A stretch of DNA of 64,000 nt, from positions 738,977 through 802,976 of the forward strand of contig WACF01000001.1 in assembly GCA_026192395.1 (NCBI GenBank), given 5' to 3'. Each line of letters opens with the position of its first letter. The stretch's first letter is position 1. Origin of the DNA: Proteobacteria bacterium 005FR1 (GTDB taxonomy: Bacteria > Pseudomonadota > Gammaproteobacteria > Pseudomonadales > Cellvibrionaceae). Under the pieces are notes generated by a model. The model saw only the letters and a list, made by a program, of their open reading frames with translations. It was not told where the DNA came from and did not search any database. Shown here one piece after another: positions 7,650-16,704 of the stretch. The position numbers and the translations under genes are program-made.

Positions 7650-9518
7650 ATGTCAACGCGGGAAGCAAGTGCAAGCGCCGGCAAAGCGAGGGACACCTGG
7701 CCCGCTATCGGTGATTATGGCCTGATAGGCGACTCCCGCACCGCCGCGCTGGTGGGCCTCGACGGTGGTATCGACTGGCTATGCCTGCCGAATTTTTCCG
7801 GACCCGCTTTCTTCGCTCGTCTGCTGGATCGCCAACGCGGGGGATACTTTCAAGTGAGACCGGCGCATCCGAGCCAGAGACGCGCCGATCAAACCTATGT
7901 AGCTGACAGCAACGTACTGGAAACCCGCTTCCGCTCGGGAACGGGAGTAGCCCTGCGGCTTACCGATGCGATGACCATACCGCCCAGCGCAGCAGCCGAA
8001 CAATTGCGCCCCCAGCGGGAGTTGCTGCGCAAGGTGGAAGCGCTGGAAGATACCGAAATCGAAATCATCTTCGAACCTCGGCCGGACTACGCCCGTGCCC
8101 GCACCGCCTTGAGACGCTACGGCAAACTGGGCTGGACATGCAGCTATCGCGACCACTTTCTGCTGTTGCATACGGATTTGCCCGTCGAACTGACAGAGGA
8201 CCGTCAATCAGTTCGGGCCATCGTTCGCCTGCAGCGCGGTGAGCGGCGTTTTCTTTCACTCAGCTATGTGCGAAGGGACATTGGCATCATCCTCCCGCTC
8301 GGCAACTCTGCGGAACAGCGTCTGATCGAGACTCGCGACTGGTGGCGCGACTGGAGTTCGCACTGCCGATATCAAGGTCCCTACCGGGAGGCCGTGCTGC
8401 GCAGTGCGCTGACCCTGAAGCTGCTCACGTTCTGCCTTTCCGGCGCCGTTGTGGCCGCACCGACCACGTCTCTGCCGGAGGCGGTGGGCAGTTCACGCAA
8501 TTGGGATTATCGCTACTGCTGGCTGCGAGACGCGTCGCTCACGCTCGATGCATTCGTGGACCTCGGCTATCACTCAGAGGCGGATGAATTCATCGGTTGG
8601 CTGCTGTACACCACCGCCCTGAGTCGACCGAAGCTGCAGGTACTCTATGACGTCTACGGCGAATCGCGCATTCCCGAACACTCGCTCGAGAGCTTGCAGG
8701 GTTATCGCGATTCCCGCCCGGTGCGCATCGGCAATGCGGCCTGGCGACAAACCCAGCTGGATGTTTACGGCATGGTGGTCATGGCGGCAGCCGACTATGT
8801 GCGCGCCGGTGGACGGATCAGCCGCGACGGCCGCAAGATGCTGCTCGGCTTCGGCAAGCTGGTCTGTCAGCTATGGCGGGATCCCGACCATGGTTTGTGG
8901 GAAGCCCGTGGCCGCAAGCGCCACCACACCCACTCCAAAGTGACCTGCTGGGCGGCGCTCAACAGTCTGCTCGCACTCGCCGAGGAGCGGCATCTACAAG
9001 TCCCCGAAGACGGGTTCCGAGGTGAACTCAGCGCGATCCGCGACGCTATCGAAGCCAAGGGCTTTGATCGTGAGCTGAACAGCTACACGGATACCTTCGA
9101 TTCCAACGAGCCGGATGCAAGCTTGCTGCTCATGCCGCGATTCGGATATCTGCCGCCGGATGATCCGCGCATGCTTGGAACGATCCGCTACATCCTGGAT
9201 AAGCTCTCGTCCGGGCCGCTGCTCTATCGCTACCCACCCGGCAGCGATGAACTTGCCGGCAAAGAGGCACCATTCGGCATCTGCAGCTTCTGGGCAGTTG
9301 AAGCGCTCGCCCGCGCGGGTCGTGTCGAAGAGGCAACCGAGCGATTCGAACAACTGCTCGAACATGCCAATCACCTCGGACTCTACAGCGAGGAAATCAG
9401 CGCGGACACTGGCGAGGCGATTGGCAACTTTCCCCAGGCTTTCACCCACGTGGGTTTGATCAACGCCGCCCTGAGCCTGGCCGCGGCGAGTGAACACGGC
9501 GGGAGCAAACCGACATGA
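7650..9518 (+). CDS. GH15 glucoamylase/trehalase-like enzyme
   Basis: A 622-residue protein with the N-terminal domain (IGDYGLIGDSRTAALVGLDGGIDWLCLP) and the (alpha/alpha)6 barrel of bacterial GH15 enzymes. The barrel shows SRNWDYRYCWLRDASLT, a general acid Glu about 418 in GLWEARG followed by HHTHSKVTCWAAL, and a base Glu about 581/582 in LYSEEISADTGEAIGNFPQAF. Start: ATG 7650, with GGAG at 7641-7644; the frame extends 31 codons upstream with no better site. No signal peptide is seen. Family members hydrolyse alpha-glucans or trehalose from the non-reducing end. It is divergent from the GH13 genes and shares their 7392-7649 intergenic region, pointing to a common alpha-glucan or trehalose pathway. 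Confidence 0.88.
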   Translation: MSTREASASAGKARDTWPAIGDYGLIGDSRTAALVGLDGGIDWLCLPNFSGPAFFARLLDRQRGGYFQVRPAHPSQRRADQTYVADSNVLETRFRSGTGVALRLTDAMTIPPSAAAEQLRPQRELLRKVEALEDTEIEIIFEPRPDYARARTALRRYGKLGWTCSYRDHFLLLHTDLPVELTEDRQSVRAIVRLQRGERRFLSLSYVRRDIGIILPLGNSAEQRLIETRDWWRDWSSHCRYQGPYREAVLRSALTLKLLTFCLSGAVVAAPTTSLPEAVGSSRNWDYRYCWLRDASLTLDAFVDLGYHSEADEFIGWLLYTTALSRPKLQVLYDVYGESRIPEHSLESLQGYRDSRPVRIGNAAWRQTQLDVYGMVVMAAADYVRAGGRISRDGRKMLLGFGKLVCQLWRDPDHGLWEARGRKRHHTHSKVTCWAALNSLLALAEERHLQVPEDGFRGELSAIRDAIEAKGFDRELNSYTDTFDSNEPDASLLLMPRFGYLPPDDPRMLGTIRYILDKLSSGPLLYRYPPGSDELAGKEAPFGICSFWAVEALARAGRVEEATERFEQLLEHANHLGLYSEEISADTGEAIGNFPQAFTHVGLINAALSLAAASEHGGSKPT

Positions 9519-10006
9519 CACTGCTGGAACAAATGCCTGACCTGCTCACGCTGTTGGTCTGGGGTCTTGCTGCGAGCATGGTGATGGTCGCCATCCAGTC
9601 GGGCAGCCAACATGCGGGACTCTCGCGACTGAGCCTGCCTTTTCTGTTTGGCACCTATTTCACCGCAAATCGCAGCCGCGCCCACATTATCGGCTTTATC
9701 ACCTATCTGATCGGCGGGTGGACCTTCACCTTCATCTATGCCGGCATTTTCGTCAGGGTGGGCACAAACTGGTGGATTGGCGCGATAGTCGGCTTTATCC
9801 ACGGCCTTTTTCTGCTGTTGTTCATGCTGCCGGCGATGCCTCACGTGCACCCGAGAATGGCCTCGGAATACGACGGCCCGACGGATACCCGCCGGATCGA
9901 GCCGCCCGGATTTCTGGGGCTGAACTACGGCTATCGAACGCCCTTGACGACTTTGGCATCGCAGATTGCTTATGGGATCGTGCTTGGCGGCTTTTTACCT
10001 TCTTGA
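9515..10006 (+). CDS. Small integral membrane protein, unknown
   Basis: A 163-residue protein with about four hydrophobic segments (near residues 11-27, 60-80, 88-107 and 145-160). I do not recognise a named family. The ATG at 9515 overlaps the TGA of the GH15 gene (ATGA), so translation is coupled. A loop between helices three and four carries HVHPRMASEYDGPTDTRR, rich in His and charged residues. Its role in the alpha-glucan module is unknown. The GH15 gene and this one appear to form a two-gene operon ending before the repeat-rich spacer. Confidence 0.7.
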   Translation: MTLLEQMPDLLTLLVWGLAASMVMVAIQSGSQHAGLSRLSLPFLFGTYFTANRSRAHIIGFITYLIGGWTFTFIYAGIFVRVGTNWWIGAIVGFIHGLFLLLFMLPAMPHVHPRMASEYDGPTDTRRIEPPGFLGLNYGYRTPLTTLASQIAYGIVLGGFLPS

Positions 10007-10388
10007 CGTGAGATGTGAGACGTAAGATGTGAGATGAAAGACACGGGAAAGTAAGTGCAAGCGGGAAGCGAGGAGCCGCGGCAAGGCGAATGGTGAATCG
10101 TGTATTGCGAATCGCGAGATCAGCTTTCCATGTGGCGTTGAGCTTCGCGCGCCCTCTCATCTCGCATGTCACAAGTGGCCACACCCTGGCGCTTCGTGAA
10201 TAGTGAGATCAGCTTTCCCTATGGCGCTGAGCTTCGCGCACCCTTTCATCTCACATCTCACATCTCACATCTCACAAGCGCCACACCGTGGCACCTAAAA
10301 GAAGGAATCCTACCGCTATTCTGCTGTCGAGGAATGCAGCAGAGTGCCTGCAGCACATTCTTCAAGAAAAAATCGACAGGGAATGGAA
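10007..10388. repeat. Repeat-rich spacer with ATCTCAC-type heptamers in both orientations
   Basis: The spacer between the glucan genes and the act operon begins with GATGTGA-like heptamers (about 10012-10040) and contains CATCTCA heptamers in inverse orientation (about 10247-10275, four in a row). Between them is an imperfect direct duplication: about 10116-10190 and 10205-10294 share GAGATCAGCTTTCC, a TGGCG-TGAGCTTCGCGC block, a CATCTC block and a CCACACC-TGGC block. No gene is apparent. The act promoter must lie in or near this region. A similar heptamer string occurs at about 48959-48980. Confidence 0.7.
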
Positions 10389-11045
10389 ATGGCTCAACTG
10401 TTTCCACAATGGTCCAACACCGTGGTCCGCATCGCCTTTGTTGCCTTGCTGGCACTTCCTGTTGCAGTGCCAGCCGCACTGATGATCGCCGTGCGTACGC
10501 CATACCAGACCGGCGAAGGCGTTTATCGCGAGCAGCCGGTTCCATTCAGCCATGAGCACCACGCGGGCAATCTCAACATCGATTGCCGCTACTGCCACCA
10601 CACCGTCGAGCAATCCACATTTTCCGGCATGCCGGCAACTCAGGTCTGCATGACCTGCCACTCCCAGTTATGGACGGATGCCGACATGCTCGCGCCAGTT
10701 CGTCGCAGTCTTGCTTTTCAGGAGCCGCTGCGCTGGAGACGCATTAACAAGCTCGCGGATTACGTCTACTTCGATCACAGCATCCATGTGAACAAGGGTG
10801 TGGGCTGCGAGACCTGTCACGGCCGCATCGACACGATGCCGCTGACTTACCCCACCGAGGGTTTTCAAATGCAGTTCTGCCTCGAGTGCCACCGCAATCC
10901 GGAGCGTTATCTCCGGCCACGCAGCGAGATAACTACCATGGGCTGGGAACCGCCGGTGCCCCAGCATCAACTCGGTACCAGACTGCTCGAGACCTTTCAG
11001 ATCCACAAAGAACAGCTGACCGATTGCTCCATCTGCCATCGTTGA
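10389..11045 (+). CDS. actA: Alternative complex III subunit A, pentaheme cytochrome c
   Basis: A 218-residue membrane-anchored multiheme cytochrome c. One N-terminal hydrophobic helix (about residues 11-31) is followed by five CXXCH haem sites: CRYCH, CMTCH, CETCH, CLECH and CSICH. This count and size match ActA of alternative complex III, a quinol oxidoreductase that replaces the bc1 complex. Start: ATG 10389 with AGGGA at 10378-10382 spaced six bases; the ATG at 10383 abuts that site and is unlikely. It opens a long operon of act and cox genes. Confidence 0.92.
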   Translation: MAQLFPQWSNTVVRIAFVALLALPVAVPAALMIAVRTPYQTGEGVYREQPVPFSHEHHAGNLNIDCRYCHHTVEQSTFSGMPATQVCMTCHSQLWTDADMLAPVRRSLAFQEPLRWRRINKLADYVYFDHSIHVNKGVGCETCHGRIDTMPLTYPTEGFQMQFCLECHRNPERYLRPRSEITTMGWEPPVPQHQLGTRLLETFQIHKEQLTDCSICHR

Positions 11046-11063
11046 AGGAAGGAAGTTGACCAC

Positions 11064-14000
11064 GTGACGGATCGAAAGCCTTCACCATCAGCCCGTATTC
11101 CCGCAGTGAACGTCGATGACGATTCTAACGTTCAGCTGTGGCAACCCTCCGAATCGAAGGATTCGCCGGATTTGCCGCCTCACATTGACGTTCCACTGGG
11201 CCGACAGCAGCTCGAACGCTATCTGCCGATCCTGAACGCCTCAAGTGATCGCCGGCGTTTTCTGAAGATGATGGCGGCCTCAATGGGCGCCGCCGGGCTC
11301 GGGCCCGGTCTGACCGCCTGCGTAAAAGGCCCGGCCGAGGAGATCGTGCCCTATGTGGACGCGCCGGAAATCATCGTGCCGGGCAAGGCCCGCTACTACA
11401 GCAGTGTGTTCACGCGCAATGGTTACGGCTACGGCGTGGTCGCGGAATCGCATCAAGGCCGCCCGACCAAAATCGAAGGCAATCCAATGCATCCCGCCTC
11501 TCTCGGGGCCAGCGACGTGTTCATGCAAGCGGAGTTGCTGAATCTTTATGATCCGGATCGCTCGCGAGCCGTACAGGAAAACGGAGAAATCCGCAGCCAG
11601 GGCAATCTGCGCCTGGCGCTCGCAAACAAGCGCGAGCAGTGGTCATCATCCCGGGGACGGGGCCTGCGGATTCTCACTCCGCTGGTTACCTCGCCCTCTC
11701 TGGCGTCGCAAATCCGGGAGCTTTTGCGGGTCTATCCCGAAGCGCGCTGGCACCAATGGCAGCCGATCAACGACGACAAGGCCTTGCAGGGGGCGCGACT
11801 CGCATTTGGGCGGGATCTCGCTGTGGATTACCGGCTCGCGCAAGCGGATGTAGTGCTGCAACTCGATGGCGACCTGCTGTCGGAATTGCCGGGAAGCCTG
11901 CATTACGCCCGCGATTTCGCACGACGACGAGAGCCGCTCGGAAACATGTCGCGGGTCTATGCGGTGGAAAGCCAGCCCGGATTGATCGGCGCGATGGCGG
12001 ACCATCGCCTGGGCGCCAATGCGCTGCTGATCGAGCAGCTGGCCCGTCACCTGTCCGCACAGCTGACCGGCAGACCCGTCGATCCGAGTGAGACAAGCGC
12101 ATTGAGCGATGAGCAGCAACGATGGTTGCAGCGATGCGCCCGCGACTTGCGCGAGCATGCGGGCCGTTCGCTGGTGATCGCGGGCGCGCAGCAGTCTCCG
12201 TCGGTACACGCCCTCGCTCACTGGATCAACGATTATCTCGGCAATGCCGGCACGACCGTCATCTATCGGGAGCCGGTAGCGCAGCGCAGCGAACTGCTCA
12301 CCGAATCACTGCAGGACCTTAGCCGGGACATCGCGACCGGCGAGGTCGACAGTCTGCTGATGATCGACTGTAATCCAGTCTTCGATGCACCGGCCGATTT
12401 CGAATTCGGACAGCACCTGAAAGCAGTCCCCTTTACTGCCCATATCGGGCTCTATTTTGACGAGACCGCTGCGCTCAGCCGCTGGCACATACCGCTCTCC
12501 CACGCGCTGGAAAGTTGGGGAGACGCGCGCGCCTTCGAAGGCACCATCGCCATTCAGCAACCGCTGATATCGCCGCTTTACGACACAGTCTCCCCCTATA
12601 GCCTGCTGGCCTTTTTGTCGGGCGACATTTGGCGCAGCGACTACGACTGCGTGCGCCGCTACTGGGCGGATGTTTTTTCCGGCGGCGACTCCGAACAACG
12701 ATGGCGAAGGATGCTGATCAGGGGTGTACTGGAGGACTCGGCCTCCGCGCTGCTTGCGCCCAGCCTGCAAAAAGACGCGATTGCGGCGCTGAATTTCGAA
12801 CCACAGCCCGAGGGCGGTTTGCTTCTGCAGTTTGCACCCGATCCGAGGCTCTGGGACGGACGCTACGCGAACAACGCCTGGTTGCAGGAACTGCCCCAGC
12901 CGCTGACCAAGACCACCTGGGGCAATGCCCTGCTCATGAGTCCAGCCCTGGCGGCAGCACACGATCTCTCGCCCGGCGATCTGGTGCAAATTGATTTCGG
13001 CGATGCCGGGCTCGAAGCGCCCGTCTGGCCCATGCCCGGCCATCCGGACGATGCCGTGAGTATTACGCTGGGTTATGGCAGAAACATCAAGCCGACGCAG
13101 GCCCCCGCCGACGAAGACGGCGCCATCGGCAATGCCGTTGGCGCCGATGCCTATCCACTGCGAATGTCGGACAATCTCGCACTGCGCGCCGGAGCGACGC
13201 TGCGCAAAACCGGGCGATCGGTCGCGCTGGCCCGCAGTCAGCACCAGTCCACGCCGGAAGGACGCGAGCCGGTTCGCGAGGCGACGCTGGATTTCTTTCG
13301 GGACAACCCGGCTTTCATCGCCAGCGATGAAAGCGCCCACAACCCTGAGAAATCTCTGTATCCGGAGCCCACTCCCGAACCCTTCGCCACCGCGGGTTAC
13401 GAATGGGGTATGTCTGTGGATCTCAACGCCTGCATCGGTTGCGGCGCCTGCAGCCTGGCCTGCCAGGCCGAAAACAACATCCCGGTGGTGGGCAGAGAAC
13501 AGGTTCTTGAAGGCCGCCTGATGCACTGGCTGCGCATCGATCGCTATTATTCTTCAGGGTCGTCTTCCAGTTCGTCTTCGGAGTCATTTTCCGATTCGAA
13601 CAACGCGTTGGTTTCGCGAGACGCCGATGTGCAAACCCACTTCCAGCCGATGCTTTGTCAGCATTGCGAGAACGCGCCCTGCGAATACGTCTGCCCGGTG
13701 GGCGCCACGGTGCACGATTCAGAAGGGCTGAACGTGATGGTTTACAACCGCTGCATCGGCACCCGCGATTGCTCTCAGAACTGTCCCTACAAAGTACGAC
13801 GCTTTAATTTCCTCGAATACAACTACGACCAGCCGCGCACCGACGCGATGGCGCCGGCCCGCAACCCGGATGTGACGGTACGCTCACGGGGGGTCATGGA
13901 GAAGTGTACCTACTGTTTGCAACGGATCAGCGAGACGCGGCGGGAAGCCAAGAAGGAAGGACGCCCCATCCGGGACGGCGAAGTCCTTACCGCCTGCCAA

Positions 14001-14195
14001 CAGTCTTGTCCGACCCAGGCCATCGTCTTCGGCGATGTCAGCGACCCGGATACTCGCGTGAGTAAGGCCAAGCGTCACCCGCTATCCTACAGTGTGCTTG
14101 CGCCCCTCAATACGCGACCGCGCACCACCTATGTTGCGCGCATTCGCAACCCCGGTTTTGAAAGGAGGCCGGTTAGGAACGAGGAGAGCGAATAG
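11064..14195 (+). CDS. actB: Alternative complex III subunit B, molybdopterin-oxidoreductase-like iron-sulfur protein
   Basis: A 1043-residue periplasm-facing subunit. A twin-arginine signal (RRRFLKMMAASMGAAGLG, from about residue 63) is followed by Cys86 in GLTAC, which may be a lipid attachment site. The large middle region is the molybdopterin oxidoreductase fold; in ActB proteins this domain has no cofactor. The C-terminal ~270 residues carry cysteine clusters: CIGCGACSLAC, CQHCENAPCEYVC, CIGTRDCSQNC and CTYC with a distant CQQSC, consistent with one 3Fe-4S and three 4Fe-4S centres. A serine-rich insertion (SSGSSSSSSSESFSDSNN) splits the ferredoxin-like part near 13555-13610. The start is GTG 11064 with GGAAGG upstream. 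Confidence 0.92.
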   Translation: MTDRKPSPSARIPAVNVDDDSNVQLWQPSESKDSPDLPPHIDVPLGRQQLERYLPILNASSDRRRFLKMMAASMGAAGLGPGLTACVKGPAEEIVPYVDAPEIIVPGKARYYSSVFTRNGYGYGVVAESHQGRPTKIEGNPMHPASLGASDVFMQAELLNLYDPDRSRAVQENGEIRSQGNLRLALANKREQWSSSRGRGLRILTPLVTSPSLASQIRELLRVYPEARWHQWQPINDDKALQGARLAFGRDLAVDYRLAQADVVLQLDGDLLSELPGSLHYARDFARRREPLGNMSRVYAVESQPGLIGAMADHRLGANALLIEQLARHLSAQLTGRPVDPSETSALSDEQQRWLQRCARDLREHAGRSLVIAGAQQSPSVHALAHWINDYLGNAGTTVIYREPVAQRSELLTESLQDLSRDIATGEVDSLLMIDCNPVFDAPADFEFGQHLKAVPFTAHIGLYFDETAALSRWHIPLSHALESWGDARAFEGTIAIQQPLISPLYDTVSPYSLLAFLSGDIWRSDYDCVRRYWADVFSGGDSEQRWRRMLIRGVLEDSASALLAPSLQKDAIAALNFEPQPEGGLLLQFAPDPRLWDGRYANNAWLQELPQPLTKTTWGNALLMSPALAAAHDLSPGDLVQIDFGDAGLEAPVWPMPGHPDDAVSITLGYGRNIKPTQAPADEDGAIGNAVGADAYPLRMSDNLALRAGATLRKTGRSVALARSQHQSTPEGREPVREATLDFFRDNPAFIASDESAHNPEKSLYPEPTPEPFATAGYEWGMSVDLNACIGCGACSLACQAENNIPVVGREQVLEGRLMHWLRIDRYYSSGSSSSSSSESFSDSNNALVSRDADVQTHFQPMLCQHCENAPCEYVCPVGATVHDSEGLNVMVYNRCIGTRDCSQNCPYKVRRFNFLEYNYDQPRTDAMAPARNPDVTVRSRGVMEKCTYCLQRISETRREAKKEGRPIRDGEVLTACQQSCPTQAIVFGDVSDPDTRVSKAKRHPLSYSVLAPLNTRPRTTYVARIRNPGFERRPVRNEESE

Positions 14196-15554
14196 TTGAA
14201 GAAGAGTACGGAAAGGGCGCGACACCAGGGCGACGTGTTCGAGTCCATCGGCAGGAAACTGGCCGCGATGACCTCTGGCGGGTCGCGCCGCGGGTGGCTG
14301 CTGATGTTCGCCTTTTTTGCGCTCCTTTCGCTGATTTTTCTGTACACGATCATGCTCGTGTTTACGGTGGGCGTCGGCATGTTGGGCATCAATATTCCGG
14401 TGGCCTGGGGCTTTCCGATCATCAATGTTGTATGGTGGATCGGCATTGGCCACGCGGGCACGTTGATCTCCGCCATTTTGTTGCTGTTGCGACAGGGTTG
14501 GCGCGCACCCATCAGCCGCTTCGCCGAGGCCATGACACTCTTCGCCGCCGGCATTGCGGGAATGATGCCGATTATCCACTTGGGCCGCCCCTGGTTCTTC
14601 TATTGGCTGGTGCCCTACCCGGCCACGATGGGCGTCTGGCCTCAGTGGCGCAGCCCGCTGGTCTGGGACTTCTTCGCCATCGCCACCTACATCACCGTGT
14701 CGCTGCTGTTCTGGTATCTGGGCCTGGTGCCGGATCTAGGCAGCATGCGCGATCGCGCAAAAACGAAACTGGGGCGGCGCATTTACGGCGTTTTCGCGTT
14801 GGGCTGGCGCGGCGCAGCAAGCCACTGGCGGCGTTACCAAACGGCTTATCTGCTGATTGCGGGACTCGCCACCCCTTTGGTGGTTTCGGTGCACAGCGTA
14901 ATCGCGCTGGACTTTGCGGTGACGCTGGTGCCCGGCTACCACTCGCAGGTTTTCCCGCCCTACTTTGTCGCCGGCGCGTTATTTTCCGGCTTTGCCATGG
15001 TACTCACCCTGACCATTCCGATGCGCCGGATCTTCAGGCTTTATGATCTTATCACCAGCGATCATCTGGAGGTCATGGCCAAGATCATGCTCGCTGCGGG
15101 ACTCGTGGTGATCTATGGCTACGTCATTGAATATTTTCTTATCTGGTACGACGGTGACGAGTACCACATCTATCTTGCTTTCAACCGGATGTTTGGTCCG
15201 TACGCGCCCTACTTCTGGGGAATGATGTTCATCAATGTCTTGCTCACCCAATCGCTCTGGTTTCCCAAGGTACGTCGCAGCGCAGGCATTCTGTTCGCGG
15301 TTGCGGTGGTGCTCAATGTGGGCATGTGGCTGGAGCGCTACGTGATCGTCATCATCAGCACCAATCGCGATTTTCTTCCCTCATCCTGGAATACATCGTT
15401 CGGCACCTGGGTTGACTGGAGCATGCTACTGGGATCGCTCGGTCTTTTCTTCGCGTTGTTTTTGCTGTTCATCCGCGCGGTGCCGGCGATTTCGATTTTT
15501 GAGGAAAAAGAACTGGAATACGAGCACGAACATGAAGAGAGCGGACGCTCATGA
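14196..15554 (+). CDS. actC: Alternative complex III subunit C, NrfD-like quinol-binding membrane protein
   Basis: A 452-residue polytopic protein of the NrfD/PsrC family with about ten transmembrane helices. It holds the quinol site of alternative complex III in characterised examples. Recognisable stretches include WWIGIGHAGTLISAILLL in helix two and HLGRPWFFYWLVPYP shortly after. The start is TTG 14196, directly after the TAG of actB, with GGAG about 10-15 bases upstream inside actB. No better start is available. The stop overlaps the ATG of actD. Confidence 0.9.
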   Translation: MKKSTERARHQGDVFESIGRKLAAMTSGGSRRGWLLMFAFFALLSLIFLYTIMLVFTVGVGMLGINIPVAWGFPIINVVWWIGIGHAGTLISAILLLLRQGWRAPISRFAEAMTLFAAGIAGMMPIIHLGRPWFFYWLVPYPATMGVWPQWRSPLVWDFFAIATYITVSLLFWYLGLVPDLGSMRDRAKTKLGRRIYGVFALGWRGAASHWRRYQTAYLLIAGLATPLVVSVHSVIALDFAVTLVPGYHSQVFPPYFVAGALFSGFAMVLTLTIPMRRIFRLYDLITSDHLEVMAKIMLAAGLVVIYGYVIEYFLIWYDGDEYHIYLAFNRMFGPYAPYFWGMMFINVLLTQSLWFPKVRRSAGILFAVAVVLNVGMWLERYVIVIISTNRDFLPSSWNTSFGTWVDWSMLLGSLGLFFALFLLFIRAVPAISIFEEKELEYEHEHEESGRS

Positions 15555-16096
15555 GCGAACAGCGACTGCACGGTTATCTCCTGGAATTCGCGGACGTCGA
15601 GGACCTGCTCGAGGCAGCCAGGCACGTGGTCGGCATAGGCTATCGCGATGTGGAGGCATTCACGCCTTTCCCGGTGCACGAACTCGAAGACGTTCTACCA
15701 CCCTGCTCCAACCCGATCGCCTTCTGGGTGCTTGTGGGTGGCCTGCTTGGGGGCCTGCTCGGTTACGGCATCCAATACTATTCGGCGGTTATCGACTACC
15801 CCTATCTGGTGGGTGGCAAACCAATGCATGCCTGGCCCGCCTTCATACCGGTGACCTTCGAACTAACCGTGCTGTTCGGGGCATTTGGTGCGTTTCTGGC
15901 GAGCATTTTCGCCAACGGGCTGCCACAACTGCATCATCCGATTTTCGCCGCCGAGGATTTCGATCTGGCGAGCCGCGACCGGTTTTTCCTGCTAATCGAA
16001 GCGTGCGACAAACTGTTCGACGCGCAACGCACAAGAACGCAGCTGGAGAATGTTAAGGCAAGCCAACTTCATAGTGTGGATCTGGAAGAGTCATGA
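15551..16096 (+). CDS. actD: Alternative complex III subunit D (DUF3341)
   Basis: A 181-residue membrane protein with a short soluble N-terminal domain (YLLEFADVEDLLEAARHV, then GYRDVEAFTPFPVHEL) and two transmembrane helices at about residues 57-78 and 98-118. This is the layout of the DUF3341 family, the ActD subunit. The family motif YPYLVGGKPMHAWPAFIPVTFELTVL is present between and in the helices. The ATG overlaps the actC stop by four bases and the gene in turn overlaps actE by four bases. Confidence 0.92.
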   Translation: MSEQRLHGYLLEFADVEDLLEAARHVVGIGYRDVEAFTPFPVHELEDVLPPCSNPIAFWVLVGGLLGGLLGYGIQYYSAVIDYPYLVGGKPMHAWPAFIPVTFELTVLFGAFGAFLASIFANGLPQLHHPIFAAEDFDLASRDRFFLLIEACDKLFDAQRTRTQLENVKASQLHSVDLEES

Positions 16097-16704
16097 CTGG
16101 CAACCCGCAACTGTATTCGATCTCCACCCTGCTGGTCGTCTTCCTGGCCGGTCTGCTGGCGGCCTGTGATCAGCGGATGGCAGAGCAGCCAAAGTATGAA
16201 GCCCTGGAAGCTTCTGCACTGTTCGAAAACAAGCAGGCGGCGCGTCATCCGCCCGCCGGCAGCATCGCAAGGGATGAACCGCTTGTCTCCAGTGATCCTG
16301 CCGACGGACCGCCGCTTGAACTGAACCGAGCGGATATAGAGCGGGGGGAACGGCGTTTTCGAATCTACTGCATGCCCTGCCATGGCGTGCTGGGCAATGG
16401 CGAAGGCCCCGTGGTGCAGCGCGGCTTCCCCTCCCCGCCCTCGTACCACATTGCGCGTTTGCGCGAGGCGAATCTTGATTATTTCTTTCAGGTGATCACA
16501 TCGGGGCACGGTGTCATGCACTCCTACGCCGACCGCGTGGAGCCGGCGGACCGGTGGCGCATTGCACTCTACATCAGGGCCTTGCAGCGCAGTCAGCAAA
16601 TCGATGTCGAACGCTTGCCGCAATTCCGGGAGCCGGTCGAGCAGGCAGCGACTTCGGACAACGACACGTTGATGCCGACAAGGATCGGGGAGCAAGGGCA
16701 GTGA
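16093..16704 (+). CDS. actE: Alternative complex III subunit E, monohaem cytochrome c lipoprotein
   Basis: A 203-residue lipoprotein. The signal ends in the lipobox GLLAAC, so Cys25 or so is the lipidated residue. The cytochrome c domain has a single CMPCH site and a distal Met region (SGHGVMHSYADRV). ActE transfers electrons from the complex toward the terminal oxidase. It overlaps actD upstream and actF downstream by four bases each, which indicates tight coupling. Confidence 0.92.
   Translation: MTGNPQLYSISTLLVVFLAGLLAACDQRMAEQPKYEALEASALFENKQAARHPPAGSIARDEPLVSSDPADGPPLELNRADIERGERRFRIYCMPCHGVLGNGEGPVVQRGFPSPPSYHIARLREANLDYFFQVITSGHGVMHSYADRVEPADRWRIALYIRALQRSQQIDVERLPQFREPVEQAATSDNDTLMPTRIGEQGQ

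Noticed and set aside
10007-10388. Possible CRISPR array
   Set aside because: Repeats are 7-base tandem heptamers and one imperfect duplication, without regular unique spacers or cas genes.
12306-13526. 406-codon minus-strand open frame
   Set aside because: Entirely antisense to actB, whose cysteine clusters and family match are clear.
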